Part shown: positions 34,614 through 45,852 of the stretch, piece by piece
Numbering within the stretch: position 1 is the first letter of the stretch
How the letters are laid out: each line of letters opens with the position of its first letter
Assembly: GCA_963169105.1 (NCBI GenBank)
Contig: OY720636.1
Coordinates: 95,276,583-95,340,582 of the forward strand
Source of the DNA: Ceriagrion tenellum
Lineage: Eukaryota; Arthropoda; Insecta; Odonata; Coenagrionidae
Direction: 5' to 3'
Length of the DNA stretch: 64,000 bases
Program-made: the position numbers and the translations under genes
Notes under the pieces: model-generated
Databases searched by the model: none
Seen by the model: only the letters and a program-made list of their open reading frames with translations
What the model was told of the DNA's origin: nothing

Positions 34614-35649
34614 GGTATAACAGGCCGTCTACAATTCGCTGCATTACTCACATCGGAGGCACACTCACAACACATTGCCAATAGAGAGAAATTCATGAGA
34701 CTGATTATATTCGTGTCTGGACGCGGTATTCAGATTTCGCTTCCTTCAATCGGAGAACCCTCGAGGAGGTGTTCCCGAAGAAATCAGGCACCGAGGGAAT
34801 GAACCGGCATCGTCTGGACGAGTGTGAGAGAAGAGTGGGATGTTGGTGGCGTGGGCGTTTGTTTCGAGCGAGTGGGCGGGAGAGGTTGGGTTTCGGAGGA
34901 AGGGAGCGAAGGAGGCAGGCAAGGGAGGAAGGGAAAAGGGCATGTGCGGGAGAAGAAGACTTGTCTCGAGAGCGAAAAGAAGAGGAAGACGATGAGGATT
35001 ATGCTCAGGGATGAGAGTCTCTGTCTGTCTCGAGGAGGAGAGTGTAAAGCTGTGTTCCCCTCAAAACTTTCTGACGTCGTGCGAGGGAGAGACTTCGCTG
35101 GAAATGCACGCCGGGACGTCTTGATGCTTCCTCGCACATGCCCTTTGCCCCCTCCTCCTCACTCCCGGTTTAACGACGCTTTAAAACCGACGAATTTCCG
35201 CTTCGGACCTCACTTTGCCTTAACACTTCCGAAGCAGTGCGCTTTCAAACTTCCGGAAATGGTGCGCTCTTCGAGACTTTCTTCTTATTTTGTAAAATAA
35301 GGTGAGTGGAGAGTGTTATAAAAGGAGAATATAAATTTCAATATTGGAACAAAGAGTCAGTCTTTAGGGAGGTTTTATAAAAGAGCTTCCAATACTTGAT
35401 GGGACACATATTTTAATTTTTATTTACAGCATTTATTCATCAGCAACTCGGTACGCCAGGAACGTGTCTCGCATTATGGAGATGAATAACTTCCTACAGC
35501 ACATTTTAAAGGTTAATTTTTGACGCTGCGTCCGAAAAAAAATTGGGCCTGGACGCCCTCATTAATTACTTTTCAGGTTTATACAAAGATTTTATATATT
35601 GACTATTGTAAATGTACCAATACTGTCCTAGGCAATTTATTTACCCAAT
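34614..35649. other. Noncoding; purine-skewed GC-rich segment at 34750-35290
   Basis: The plus-strand frame of 158 codons and the minus-strand frame of 117 codons overlap the same skewed DNA. They consist mainly of charged or proline/serine residues, with no domain seen. I do not call a gene. Confidence 0.45.
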
Positions 35650-38117
35650 ATTTTAGAGGTGACCCTGTGTGTCAGTACACCGCATATACCTCCTAGTGGT
35701 GGGTCGCGGGCAAAGGTATGCTGGCTGTCAAGGTAGTCCTTTCAGAAGGGATCCTAGCTTTGGTAGAATATTGAAAGTGGGCCTAGGGTATTACTATGCT
35801 TTGGTTTCTCTGGTGGCATTCTGGCGAAAATGTGCCAAAACCGACCGGTCGAGCGCCGTAACCGTTAGCAGGGAAAGCTGCACATAGTACGGGTACCTAC
35901 TTCAAAGGCTGGTAACCTTGCATACTCTATTAATCCTTACTCCTAAGAGTCACGAAGTAGCCTCGGACAGCCGAAGCCACAATGGGCGGCGGAAGCTGAA
36001 TAAGGTTGGCCCATCAAGATACGGAAATAGCAATACAACCTGGACAATCGGTATTTGGAATGTGAGAGGAGTATATGGAAAGGAGCATGAGTTGTTGAAT
36101 GAAATGAAAGTGAAAAGAATGGATGTTTTGTGTGCATGTGTAACTAAGCGCAAGGGGCGGGATGTTGTTACTATGGATGACGGTGGTCTGGCACTATGAT
36201 CAGGAGTTGACGATAGTGTACACGGCAGTCAATGTGTAGGACTCATTCTTAATGATATAACTAAGTTACTTGTGAGGAATTACGAGTTAGTATCCCCTAG
36301 ATTACTCTGGGTTCGCATGAAAGTAGGTATTAGGAGAGTTGTGATTGTGGCGTGCTATGCCCCAGTGGATGGAGAGAGTGACAGTGTGAAAGATGAGTTT
36401 TGGGAAAAACTGAGAGAGGATTTGAATGAATTTGACCCTAGCGAATGAATAATTGTACTATGTGACATGAATGGGAGAATGTGATGGAAAAGGAGATCAG
36501 TGAGAATGAGGTCAAAAGGGCTATTAGAGTATTGAAAAATGGGAATGCTGCAGGCGTGGATGGGATATTCTGCGAAATGTTGAAGTTTGGGTGTAATATA
36601 CCCATTTTTCGGCTGTGTGAACTATATAATTTATGCTTACAGGTTTCTGTGGTTCCGATGGATTGGAAGAATGCAATCATTGTTCCACTGTACAAAGGGA
36701 AGAGAGGAAAGACCGAATATAATAATTATAGGGCCATTAGTTTATTAAGCATTCCGAGAAAAGTGTTCAGCAAAATTTTAATCGAAAGAGTGAGGAATAT
36801 TACTTCTGATAGAATATGGGGTGTGCATTGTGGGTTTATGCCTGGGAGAGGATGTAGCGACCAGTTTTTCGCGCTTCAGCAAGTGATAAAGAAATGTAGG
36901 GGTGTCCGAAAGAAAGCGCATTGAGAGTTTGTTGATTTAGAGAGGGCATATGACAGGGTCGGTGGAAAGAAGTTGTGGACGGTTTTACAGGACTATGGAG
37001 TGAATGGGCAGTTATTGAATGTTATGATGGCGATGTATGATAATATTAAGGCAAGTGTAAGAGTTAACGGAGCTCTGAGTGATTGGTTTGAAATAAAACA
37101 GGGGGTAAAGCAAGGATGCGTGATGTCACCATGGCTATTTAATGTATTTATTGATAAGTGTGCTAGAGATGCATGTAGTGAAAATGACGGTGTTTTGATT
37201 GGAAATGTAAACGTGCGAGTCCTACTGGATGATACTGTTTTGATCTCAGAGAGGCAAAAGGGATTACAGAGCTCCTAGATAAATGTTGTGAATCAACAGA
37301 GAAAATGAAATTGAGGGTAAATGCGTGTAAGACTTAAGTAGTAGTGTTTGATAAGGAGAATGGGGAGAATAACTGTATGATGAGGGCGAATGGTGAAGTA
37401 ATTGAACAAGTGGATGATTTTGTGTACCTAGGTAAGATGTTTGCGAAAGATGGACGGATAGATGAGGAGATAGAGAGACGTGCGAATGCTGGAAGGAAAG
37501 TGGTAGGTAGCATGTGGAGCATATGAAGGAATGAGTGCTTGTCTAAGGAAGCGAAAATTGCCGTATACAAAAGTTTACTTCTTCCCACTTTGCTATATGG
37601 TAGTGAAACATGGTTATGTCAGGATAGACATAAGAGTAGACTAAACGCCGTGGGTATGAGTTTTTTGAGGAGTATTTGTGGCAAAAGTAGGATGTATAGG
37701 GTCAGGAATGAGTGGGTAATGAATGAATGTGGGTTAAATGCTCCAGTAATGGACGTGTATGAAAGGAGTGTGCTTCGTTGGTTTGACCATGTTGAGAGAA
37801 TGGATGCGAGTCGAATAGCGAAACAGATACATGAGAGTAGAATGAATGGTGTGAGAGGTAGAGGTAGGCCGAGAAAGTTGTGGTTGAATGTGGTTGAGGA
37901 AATTCTTAGGAGGAAGAATATTAGGAGTCTTAAAAACAGGAGGGCGTGTATGAAACAGTGTATGGGGGTAAATGAGGCAAAAGAGGTTTGCAAGGATAGG
38001 TCAGTATGGAGGAAATTATTGAAGCAGTTAGGCGTAAAATTATTCATTCTTGAGTGAAACTCTGTGACTGTGCCTACCCCGGAAGGGAACGGCGTGATTG
38101 GTATGTATGTGTGTATG
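35650..38117 (+). mobile_element. LINE-D (RTE-like), long copy with internal deletion
   Basis: A leader (35650-36030) precedes an endonuclease domain reading 'TIGIWNVRGVYGKEHELL', 'SPRLLWVRMKVGIRRVVI' and 'CDMNGRM'. The glutamate expected in the 'ETK' motif is replaced ('CVTKRKG'). Around 36478 the frame jumps from the middle of the endonuclease to 'VMEKEISENEVKRAIRVL' at the start of the RT, so the rest of the endonuclease and the linker are deleted. The RT shows motif A 'FVDLERAYDRV' (after a TGA), motif B 'QGVKQGCVMSPWLFNVFID' and motif C 'LLDDTVLIS'. The thumb and tail run in another frame to the stop at 38055-38057. Four or more lesions make it inactive. The layout resembles RTE/BovB-type LINEs. 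Confidence 0.92.
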
Positions 38118-38449
38118 CAATTATTTACAGTCTTGTACCACCAGCATTGCTAGCCTTTTCGACCGTATACAAACTATTTGGAAGGAATTCACTCCAAGAG
38201 AATATAGAAAAGTATACTATAAGAGACCATCGTTAAGTATTCAGGTATTGCTACTTTTTTATCAACAAGTCAAGTATAACTGAACTTCTAATCATTTATC
38301 GAATGACGTGATCTTGTACATACAAAGAGGAGTAAAATAATTGGGAAGCTAAGAGAAATAATTTTAAAATACAATTCTTCCACTTGATAGTAATTAGAAA
38401 TAAAAAACTTTACGAACAGTGGTGGTTTTTGAGTAAGATTGGTTCAGTT

Positions 38450-38695
38450 CTACATCTACATACTACCCTACTAGCCGCCGCATAGGCGTGTGGCAGGGGG
38501 TGGTACGACAACAGCCGTGTAAAGGTACGAAGGATGAGGCTTTCGGATGTGAAATCGTGAAGTGTATTATATGTACGTTCTAGTCGGAGCTCCGGTTTTA
38601 TTGTGGTCGTTTGTCGTGAGTGTAAAAAACAGATTTTTGTACCTATCTGTTCGGCAATGTACCTCTCCAATTTTTTTTGCTTCAATCAGACCTAG
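38450..38695 (-). mobile_element. LINE-B copy 3, 3' end
   Basis: The minus strand ends with the hairpin and TGTAGATGTAGA tail of LINE-B. Upstream the reading 'EVHCRTDRYKNLFFTLT' matches the end of ORF2. Only about 245 bp are present. The hairpin arms are CCCTAC/GCAGGG (38466-38471, 38493-38498) and CGCC/GGCG (38476-38479, 38485-38488). Confidence 0.82.
38466..38498 (-). other. LINE-B copy 3 3' terminal stem-loop
   Basis: On the RNA strand CCCTGC pairs with GTAGGG through one G-U pair, and CGCC pairs with GGCG. It occupies the same position relative to the TGTAGA tail as in copies 1 and 5. Confidence 0.7.
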
Positions 38696-40454
38696 AAATT
38701 TTGTGTTGCGTCAAAATGACTAAATTTATTAAATGTTACTCAACTTCCGTCCTGTTTGAGTGGGCAATGTATGGCACATTATAACAATTAAATTTTAATA
38801 TTTACCCTGCACTTTTGAAGTAGACTCAACACAGATAACCTATTATCATAAGTAAAAAACAATATTTGACGAGTGTTTAACTCAAGTACCAACTCTTGAG
38901 AGAAACATGAAATCCGTAAATAAAGCTTTCAATTTTGAAATAAAAATTTTGAGAGGATGTGCCTGACAAAAATATTGTCGTGATAAATTTTCTATGATAT
39001 ATTTGTTTGTAAATGACGATTAATCAATAGGTTTCACGAAGGCATTTAGTTTTTTAGGCGCTGTTATGGATAAGAGTGCGACCATTCAGTCTTCTCATCG
39101 GCAAACGCATTCCACAACAACAACAGGAATCAATTAGGCATCCTTGCGTGATTAGAGACTAATAATTTTTGTGCAGACGCGGGGAAATGCATCGTTCATC
39201 CTGAACACCCTTTTCAGTTAGACCACACCGCGGGATAAAATACGTATCCATGATCCTTTGCTTTTTGTAAACATTTCCCACCCGTTTGACCACGTGAGCC
39301 GCTGTAATCTCTGGCTACGAAGTAGAGATCCCTTCACATAGGAATCAGCGGTCAATAAAGTGCCAATGTAAAGTTACATACAATTTATTCAATTTATATA
39401 GCAACCACTTTCGGAAATCGGTGACCTATTTTTGATATGGATGACAAATTCCAACATTTTTACACTATATTTTTTATGACGAATTGAAATTTATTTATTA
39501 ATTAAGGAAATTGCCCACTTATGGCATTAATACCAATTTGCAAGATGCATATGCAATAAGACATGATGGCAAGTTAAAGAAAGTAAAAGAGGGAAGCTCG
39601 ATAGTTAAACACGGAAGATTAAGACACAGGATGAACCTTACGAGCGACAAATTGATGTAAACGGATTGAGGAATTGAAGAGAGACAAGAAGAGACAAGTG
39701 CTAAATAAAGGGCATTATGCAGTTTGAATGTAAAAGACAACCTCAAAAATGAGAGGGTAAATTGAGGACCAACCTTCCCAAAACCAACCGATCAGCTCTT
39801 CGAACGGCTAATTTACATCAACTTATATGAATATTAGCGATATTTCATCCATATTTGCTAAGGATCTACTGGAGTGTGACCATTTGAGTAACTACGAACC
39901 TGAAATTTTACATGTCCAGGGTACTGATAAAAGGTTAAAAGGATTTTCTAGAGCAGTATGAGATTGTAAATGCTAGAAAGAAATATGTTCATCTTGTTAT
40001 CGATCTTACTTTTGGCTTACATCCACCATTGATTTTGATAACCATTTTGTATGTTGCCCGATCTGTTTACGTCATAACTTCCGTTCTTGTCATTGTGTAT
40101 GTTTCCTCTCCCCCCACCAGTCTTTCACCTTGAAACACCAGACCCCCCCAAAGGATAGAATGACTCCACCATTCCCTCCAAACGACGGTAATATAAAAAG
40201 GTTACAGAGTTCTATCCTGGTGATAAAGTAGTTTATCGCACCGGTATGCCCCTTCCCACCTAACGAACAAATCTCGATCTCTTTCCCCTTACCCTATATT
40301 TTCTCACATCTATCTTTTCGTGGGGCCCAAAATTTTAACCACATTCCGCAAACCGCAAAGGAAACAATAATTTATCGTAATAAATTGAAGGCCTAGTAGT
40401 GACTGTCATAGGCTACGATCGCATTGACTCGTCATTTGGTTTTCATTCGACAGA
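38696..40454. other. Noncoding interval
   Basis: One minus-strand frame of 75 codons (39519-39746) has no family features. No RNA gene or clear repeat was recognised. Confidence 0.5.
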
Positions 40455-40593
40455 AATCGTTCCGACCTTAACAACGTTTATTCGTGGTTCCAGGAGTGGG
40501 GGTTAAAATTAAATATCAGTAAATGCACCACAGTCCACTTCCTGCGAAAGTCATCACAAAAATCCCATACCTATAGAGTGGGTGGAGTATATA
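40455..40593 (+). mobile_element. LINE-B copy 4, short internal fragment
   Basis: The reading 'DLNNVYSWFQEWGLKLNISK' followed by 'CTTVHFLRKSSQKSHTYRV' corresponds to 'DLNNVHAWSKEWGLEFNLSK' and what follows in copy 1. The fragment lacks both the active site and the 3' end, so it is a broken piece and not a simple 5' truncation. Confidence 0.8.
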
Positions 40594-40873
40594 TAAAATC
40601 TTCAAATACAGTAAAGAGATTGTAACATCAACAAGTGAAGCTAAATTTTATCAAATGCTTAAAAAAATGGTTTTTTAATACTGAGGATGTTTCTCATTTA
40701 TTATTGAAACAAGAGTGAATATGTAACAATGATACTTATACCTTTTGAGCATATAATTGCCAATTTATTTGTAAAAATTAAGTTTTCTTTTACTGTAAAA
40801 CATATATGTAATTATGTAGTATTACCAACTGGAGGAGTCAACATGCAAAATTGTTTTTCTGTTCTTCTTTTTA

Positions 40874-40940
40874 ATGCGTCAACACGCCATCGAAGAGATA
40901 TGCCATCGATTCTACCAATCGAAGAGATGGCGTGTTGAGA
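40874..40940. repeat. Hairpin with 12-bp perfect core arms
   Basis: CAACACGCCATC and its reverse complement GATGGCGTGTTG enclose about 35 bp. The arms extend outward imperfectly to roughly 20 bp. The loop repeats part of the arm (GAAGAGAT twice). Confidence 0.7.
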
Positions 40941-41144
40941 CGTTAACTGTTAATAGATGATTGAGTCGGTAACCCCAAGGCGGGAATTCCCAATGGGGTA
41001 CCAATATTCCAGGCATTTTTGTTGTTGTTTATTTATGTAATAACCCATGCATGACTTGTTGTCATGGAATATATTTATTATTATTATTTCTTATTATTTC
41101 ACTTCCTCCACCCACCTCCCGGTTTGAGACTGTAAGGACACTGA

Positions 41145-41212
41145 AATAAGAGGTATGTTTATACCTTGAGAATGACATTGTATGTCGAAACTATAGTCGG
41201 TAAAAATATAAA
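41145..41212 (+). other. Bipartite stem-plus-GAAAC motif, ribozyme-like layout
   Basis: GACAT (41174-41178) and ATGTC (41182-41186) form a short stem followed directly by GAAAC (41187-41191). Upstream is CTTGAGAA, a poor match to the CTGANGA half of a hammerhead core. An A-rich stretch follows. It resembles motifs at 45.9 and 46.5 kb but is not a valid hammerhead as it stands. Confidence 0.3.
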
Positions 41213-41214
41213 AA

Positions 41215-41350
41215 TGTTGACTGATGTAATGAAAGGAAGGAGTCACGAACAGGTGAGGGAGGCAGCACAGGATAGGCGATAATGGAGGGAGCAGTTCAAT
41301 TGAAACCTGTCTGAGGACAGATTCACCTTAGAAGAAGAAGGGCGTATAGC
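41215..41350 (+). mobile_element. LINE-C copy 2, extreme 3' end
   Basis: It matches the end of LINE-C copy 1 at about 29945-30075, including GAGGGAGGCAGCACAGGAT, GAGCAGTTCAATT and CTTAGAAGAAGAA. It is severely 5'-truncated. Confidence 0.8.
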
Positions 41351-41790
41351 GAGAGTGGTCGGACACCATCTATAGTATTAGTCAACGGGGTGTGAGAAGG
41401 GAGTGAGGACGAATGGATAGCGAGAGAAAGGAAGTGAACTGTATTGCTTATGTAATGTCCTAATTCCTTCCTTTATTCTGCTGAGGTGATGACGGTAATT
41501 AGAATCACCTAAGTCTTCAAACTTGCCAGAACAGAACCTTCCCGCCTTTTTCCCGACATTAATTCTCTATTTACTTCACGATACGCTTGCCTTCATTCGT
41601 ACTTTGCAAATTTACAATGGTTCTTTTATTAAACACAGATTTTGAATTGATATAATGCAACCGTTAACTATTAAAAGAAACAATATTCTACCAATGAAAT
41701 ATGAAAAACGACTTGTTCCAATGTTATGACATTATCTTGAAAGGGCTGGTTAGCTTCCGTGGTTATCTTTTATGAATAAAATTGAATAAT
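41351..41790. other. Noncoding interval
   Basis: Ordinary sequence. No gene, RNA gene or repeat was recognised. Confidence 0.5.
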
Positions 41791-41791
41791 T

Positions 41792-41945
41792 TCCAATCAA
41801 TGTATTTACAAATGATGTGGTACGAAGTCACTCGCAGGGTTGTGTAACACCATGGGTTGAAATTTGCCATGAAAAAAATCATTTGACTTTACCGGCCGTG
41901 AGCCACTATTGTAGCACATGAGACGAAGGTCGTGCTTACGATCCT
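41792..41945. mobile_element. SINE-A rearranged fragment
   Basis: A plus-oriented head (AATTTCCAATCAATG, GTGGTACGAAGTCACTCGC) is followed by a minus-oriented tail (GGGTTGAAATTTGCCATGAA, CATTTGACTTTACCGG) and then a minus-oriented head (GTAGCACATGAGACGAAGGT). The tRNA-like core is largely missing. The inverted order resembles the SINE-B arrangement at 34 kb. Confidence 0.65.
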
Positions 41946-42417
41946 CACCGCGACAGTTAGGCTAGGAAAAAAATAAATGTAATATTGTAAAATGTAACGT
42001 AATGTAATATTTGCGACAGTAAATTTTCAAAAGGTAAACTTTTTTCTAATTGACTGTTTAATTAAGTCTTCAAGATTAAAATTCCGGTTTCTGAATCGTC
42101 CTACGTTGGAAATTGACACCGCTAGAGAGGATTAAAGTTAATAACTTTTTAGATTTTCTGGATAAATAAATGGAATTGTACAAAAAATATTGCACCTATA
42201 AGGCCCATCTTTGGCACAATTTTAAAGTATGGCAATACTCTTTACCTTTTTGTAGTTTTCATACGATTTCAACAAAAAATTTCAAAATTATAAACAATTT
42301 AAAAATAGCAATTTTTAGTGGTTTTTGCTATAACTTTTTTGTTTATAAACCACTTTTAGTTCAACACATCTCATTTTGTAGATAGTTATATTTCCTACTC
42401 ATCTTTTTATTATATTC
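41946..42417. other. Noncoding AT-rich interval
   Basis: No feature was seen apart from one short frame without family resemblance. Confidence 0.5.
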
Positions 42418-42435
42418 AGCAGTATATATACTGCT
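42418..42435. repeat. Perfect 18-bp palindrome at a LINE junction
   Basis: AGCAGTATATATACTGCT is its own reverse complement and lies within a few bases of the 5' end of the LINE that follows. Confidence 0.75.
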
Positions 42436-42439
42436 AAAA

Positions 42440-43616
42440 GGGTAAAATTGAACAACATTTGGGAGAAGACCAGTTGGGATTCAGGGCAGGAAAAGGAACC
42501 GGAGAAGCAATTTTAGCATTTCGACAAATATTAGAGAGAAGGATAGAAACAAATAGAAAGACATATGTAGCCTTTATAGACCTGGAAATGGCCTTTGATA
42601 AAGTGGACTGGAGACTTCTCTTTTATAAATTGACGAAAATCGATCTAGATTGGAATGATAGAAGAGTAATTTTAAATCTGTACAAGTCTCAGAAAACAGA
42701 AATAGATGTAAATGGACGCAGAAAAGAGGCCAAAATAAGAAAAGGAGTGAGACAAGGATGCCCTCTATCACCCTATCTATTTAACATATTCATAGAAGAA
42801 GCAATTGGAAGAATGAAAGGAAAGACCAAAGGAATTAAATTGAACGGGAAAAGCATCCACAGTGATGACATCTTGATGATTGCCGACTCCGAAAAGGACA
42901 TGGATGAAATGATCCATACACTCTCCAAAATCTTAGAAGAGTATAAGTTAAATATAAACAAGAAGAAGACCAAAATAATGGTAATAAGCAAGAGGAAGGA
43001 AAATGCCATAATGAATATTAATTAGGAAATGAAATTCTGGAACAGGTTGACACATTCTGCTACCTTGGGAGAATTATAAACAATGATAATACATGTGATA
43101 CTGAGATTAGGAGAAGAATAGCCTTGGCTAAAGAAGCGTTCCAAAACAAGAACTAATTACTTAATACCCACATCAGCTTTGAGACTCGGAAAAAGTTCAT
43201 TTAAATATTTGCTTGGAGCGTTTTGTTACATGGATGCGAAACGTGGACAATCGGGAAAATGGAAAGAATAAGGCTCGAAGCAATGGAAATGTGGGCCAGG
43301 AGAAAATTTAAAAAAAACAAGGGGGGAAGATAGAAAAAGCAATCAACAGGTGCTAGAAGAAGTAAATGAAAACAGATGCCTTTTAAAAGCAATTGGACAA
43401 AGGAGAGCAAAACTGATTGGACATGTAATAAGGAATAATCAGTTCCTGACCAACATTTTCGATGGCAAAATTTGTGGGGAAGAAAACAAGAGGTCGACCC
43501 AGGACAGCATACTTAAAGAGTGGTGCACACGAGATGGGAATGACACCATACAATGACGCCACAGAGACACGTGGCTGTTAGTACAAGGCACAGTCTCCAG
43601 AGCTTGATGATGATGA
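42440..43616 (+). mobile_element. LINE-A relative with readable reverse transcriptase
   Basis: A 188-codon frame (42459-43025) covers most of the RT. It reads 'QLGFRAGKGTGEAI', motif A 'FIDLEMAFDKVDW', motif B 'VRQGCPLSPYLFNIFIEE' and motif C 'HSDDILMIADSE'. Both catalytic aspartates in motif C remain, although the residues before them differ from the usual Y/F-A. After the stop at 43023 the tail continues in other frames ('FAWSVLLHGCETWTIGKM', 'RRAKLIGHVIRNNQFLTNI') to a GATGATGATGA terminus near 43614. The element lacks the endonuclease. Its tail motif and 3' tract are like LINE-A, so it is a related subfamily. It is the best-preserved RT core in the window. Confidence 0.92.
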
Positions 43617-43849
43617 CTCTTCTTTTGCGCATCACTTTTCTCTACGATGCATATTTTTCCGAGTACATTGGAAAAACTGATTTTAATTAAGTTAAACGTG
43701 AATGAATAACATTTTTTTGAATCATGAGATGAGAGGACTCTTCCAATACGACCCCCTTGAGTTTTTCGCGATGAAATCGCGGGTAAGAATTTCTTCAAGT
43801 TTTGACTAAAATTTCGGGTAATTTTCCTAACTTAAGTGGCTTGGTAAGC
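43617..43849. other. Noncoding spacer
   Basis: No feature was recognised. The minus-strand frame of 119 codons at 43439-43798 overlaps the LINE tail in antisense and is not a gene. Confidence 0.5.
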
Positions 43850-43965
43850 ATGACTATCGTCTTATGTGCCACAATACAGGTTTGAGGCGAGAATTTGAGG
43901 CGAAAACCTAGTTCGAATAAGCCCCCTCGAAATTCGACTCGAAAGACAATGGCTCGGTGGAGTAA
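43850..43965 (+). mobile_element. SINE-A, 5' part, split by a LINE insertion
   Basis: It follows the SINE-A head (TATCGTCTTATGTGCCACAA), the GAAATTCGACTCGAA arm and the first part of the tRNA-like core (ATGGCTCGGTGGAGTAA). It stops there; the core resumes at 44654. Confidence 0.82.
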
Positions 43966-44653
43966 ATAATATAATATAAATAATATAATAATAATAATGT
44001 TTATTGCTCCAAAAGAATAATTACAGAAAAAATACAAAGAATACATAATTAGATATTTGGAGCTTTAGGTAACCTAAAAGGCGAACCTGTGTTGAGGTTA
44101 CCATCAATTAGAACTACGACCATACATTGTTACATTTAGAACAAGAAAAAAAAAATATATATACCATCATTTCAAATGAATTCCTTTTAACAAGTATGTT
44201 TACAAAAATAATAATTTTATTTAGCAAAATATATCTTCGATTTTTTCGTTAGTAAATAGCCAGTTTTTAACATCTTTTAAAAAAGAAGCAAGATTAGGTG
44301 CACATTTGTACTCAGAAGGTAGTATGTTATACATTTTAGGCCCAATATATAAAAAACTTCGCCTGTACAGAGACAATTTGGGCCTCGGCAAGGGTGTCAA
44401 TATACTGCGAAAATTCCATAAACCTGGCCTATTTGAGACAGAAATTTTAGCACCACTCCTCAGAAAAAACAATCTAAGTACTTTGTACACGTACAAATGC
44501 CTAAGTGGGAGGAATTTCAAATGTTGAAATAGTGGAAAGGATAGCTCATGACGATTCTTATTGAGCATTATCCTAAAACGCCTCTTTTGCAAGATAATAG
44601 CTGGCTTAATAGAGTTAAAATAAGATCCTCCCCATGCAATCAAGCCATAAGTT
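43966..44653 (-). mobile_element. LINE-F, truncated copy nested in SINE-A
   Basis: Minus-strand codons read 'TYGLIAWGGSYFNSIKPAII', 'QKRRFRIMLNKNRHELSF' and 'PKMYNILPSEYKCAPNLASF', then stop at 44221. This is the C-terminal end of a LINE ORF2, intact for about 140 codons. The 3' UTR ends in an ATT-rich tract at the low-coordinate side (about 43966-44000). The element sits in the D-arm of SINE-A with AGTAA on one side and GTTAA on the other, possibly a degraded target duplication. The intact frame suggests a younger insertion than LINE-B or LINE-E. Confidence 0.85.
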
Positions 44654-44735
44654 AATGCCAACACACCTGACCGGGTTCGAATCCCGGTCAAGTCAAATGA
44701 TTTTTCATGGCAAATTTCAACCTATGGTGATAAAA
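44654..44735 (+). mobile_element. SINE-A, 3' part after the LINE insertion
   Basis: ATGCCAACACACCTGACC, then GGGTTCGAATCCCGGTCAAG, TCAAATGATTTTTCATGGC and AAATTTCAACC give the second half of SINE-A. The anticodon segment CGGCAATTGGGAGATC found in other copies is missing here by a small internal deletion. Confidence 0.82.
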
Positions 44736-45852
44736 TTTATTCTGTGGTTTTTTTAAATAGGGTTTCTGTGGAAGATTTTGTGGGAGGATTGATTATTGAG
44801 GTGTAAAAATTTCAAATGACATCATCCCATTTTTAATATCACCTGAACCACTTACGTCGAAGAGAGATGCTGAACCACTTACGCTGGCAATGAGAGATGG
44901 AGACTACTAGTAGGCATGGGAATTTAGCGAACGAAACCTCGGCGAGTATTCAGGGTTAGCGGTGGAAATATGCAAGAAGATAGGGCGAGAGGAGGCACTA
45001 CCAGATATAGCCAATGGGGGCATAGGAAAGGAAACGAGGAGTATCTGGAGAGGAAATGAAAGGGCAAGTGGGATGGGGGAAATGCGAGCGCCAAAGAAGA
45101 AGAAGGGAAGAAGGGGTGGGGAGGAGTTCAGCGGAAAGCGGTTGGTGGCATCGCAGGAGCAGCGTCGACTATCCCGAGAGTAGGAGAAGATGCTTTAGTA
45201 GGAAAGGATGCTCGGTATGGGCAAAGAGTGAAGGGGAAAGGAGGGGGAGACTTGGGAGACTAGAAGCTTCTCGCGCATAAATTTCGCCAAAAAAGATTAT
45301 TAGCTTTTGCCCTTTTTGGGAATGTGAAGTCACGTCGCTTCAAAACGTGACCCTGAGGGCGAATTGGGGACTTCTCGCACCCCCTGCCACCGCCCATCCC
45401 CCCTCTCCCTCTTCATAAAGGGTGAAGCGATGGGAGAGGAAGGGGGAGGGGGGGCTTGGAGTAGGGGAGGAGAGAGAGAGAGAGAAATATTTTTTCCTCA
45501 CCGTAGGGTGGGTCGTAGTGAAAGCGAGGGGGTTGCCGAGATTGGTGCGGCAGGGAACAGGGGGGGCGGCGGGGCACTGCTGCATTGGCGACTCCCCGTG
45601 CCTTCCTCCTCCTTCCCCATCTCCGCACGGGATCACGTCCCATTGGATTAGAAACGAAGGTTTTTCCCGAGGCCGCCTTAGCCGCGCCCGCCTTCCTGCC
45701 CGCCTATCGGTGGGATAAACCTGAACGCTCCGCAGGCCAGAAGGACCGTGGTTAAGGGCGAGAGGGCGATCTCGAAGGAGCAGGGCTGCGGATATTGTGA
45801 AGCGATTGGCGCTAATAATTAACCTCCCAGAAATAATTTTAACGGATTCAGG
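44736..45852. other. Noncoding; GC-rich segment at 44950-45760
   Basis: Frames of 73 to 98 codons on both strands overlap each other, with arginine/glycine- or proline-rich content. A GA microsatellite lies at about 45468-45485. No domain was seen. Confidence 0.45.

Noticed and set aside
34784..35300. A 158-codon plus frame and a 117-codon minus frame
   Set aside because: The frames follow a purine/pyrimidine skew and have no family resemblance.
41174..41191. An active hammerhead ribozyme
   Set aside because: The CTGANGA half is not met and no cleavage-site stem is apparent, so only a ribozyme-like layout is reported.
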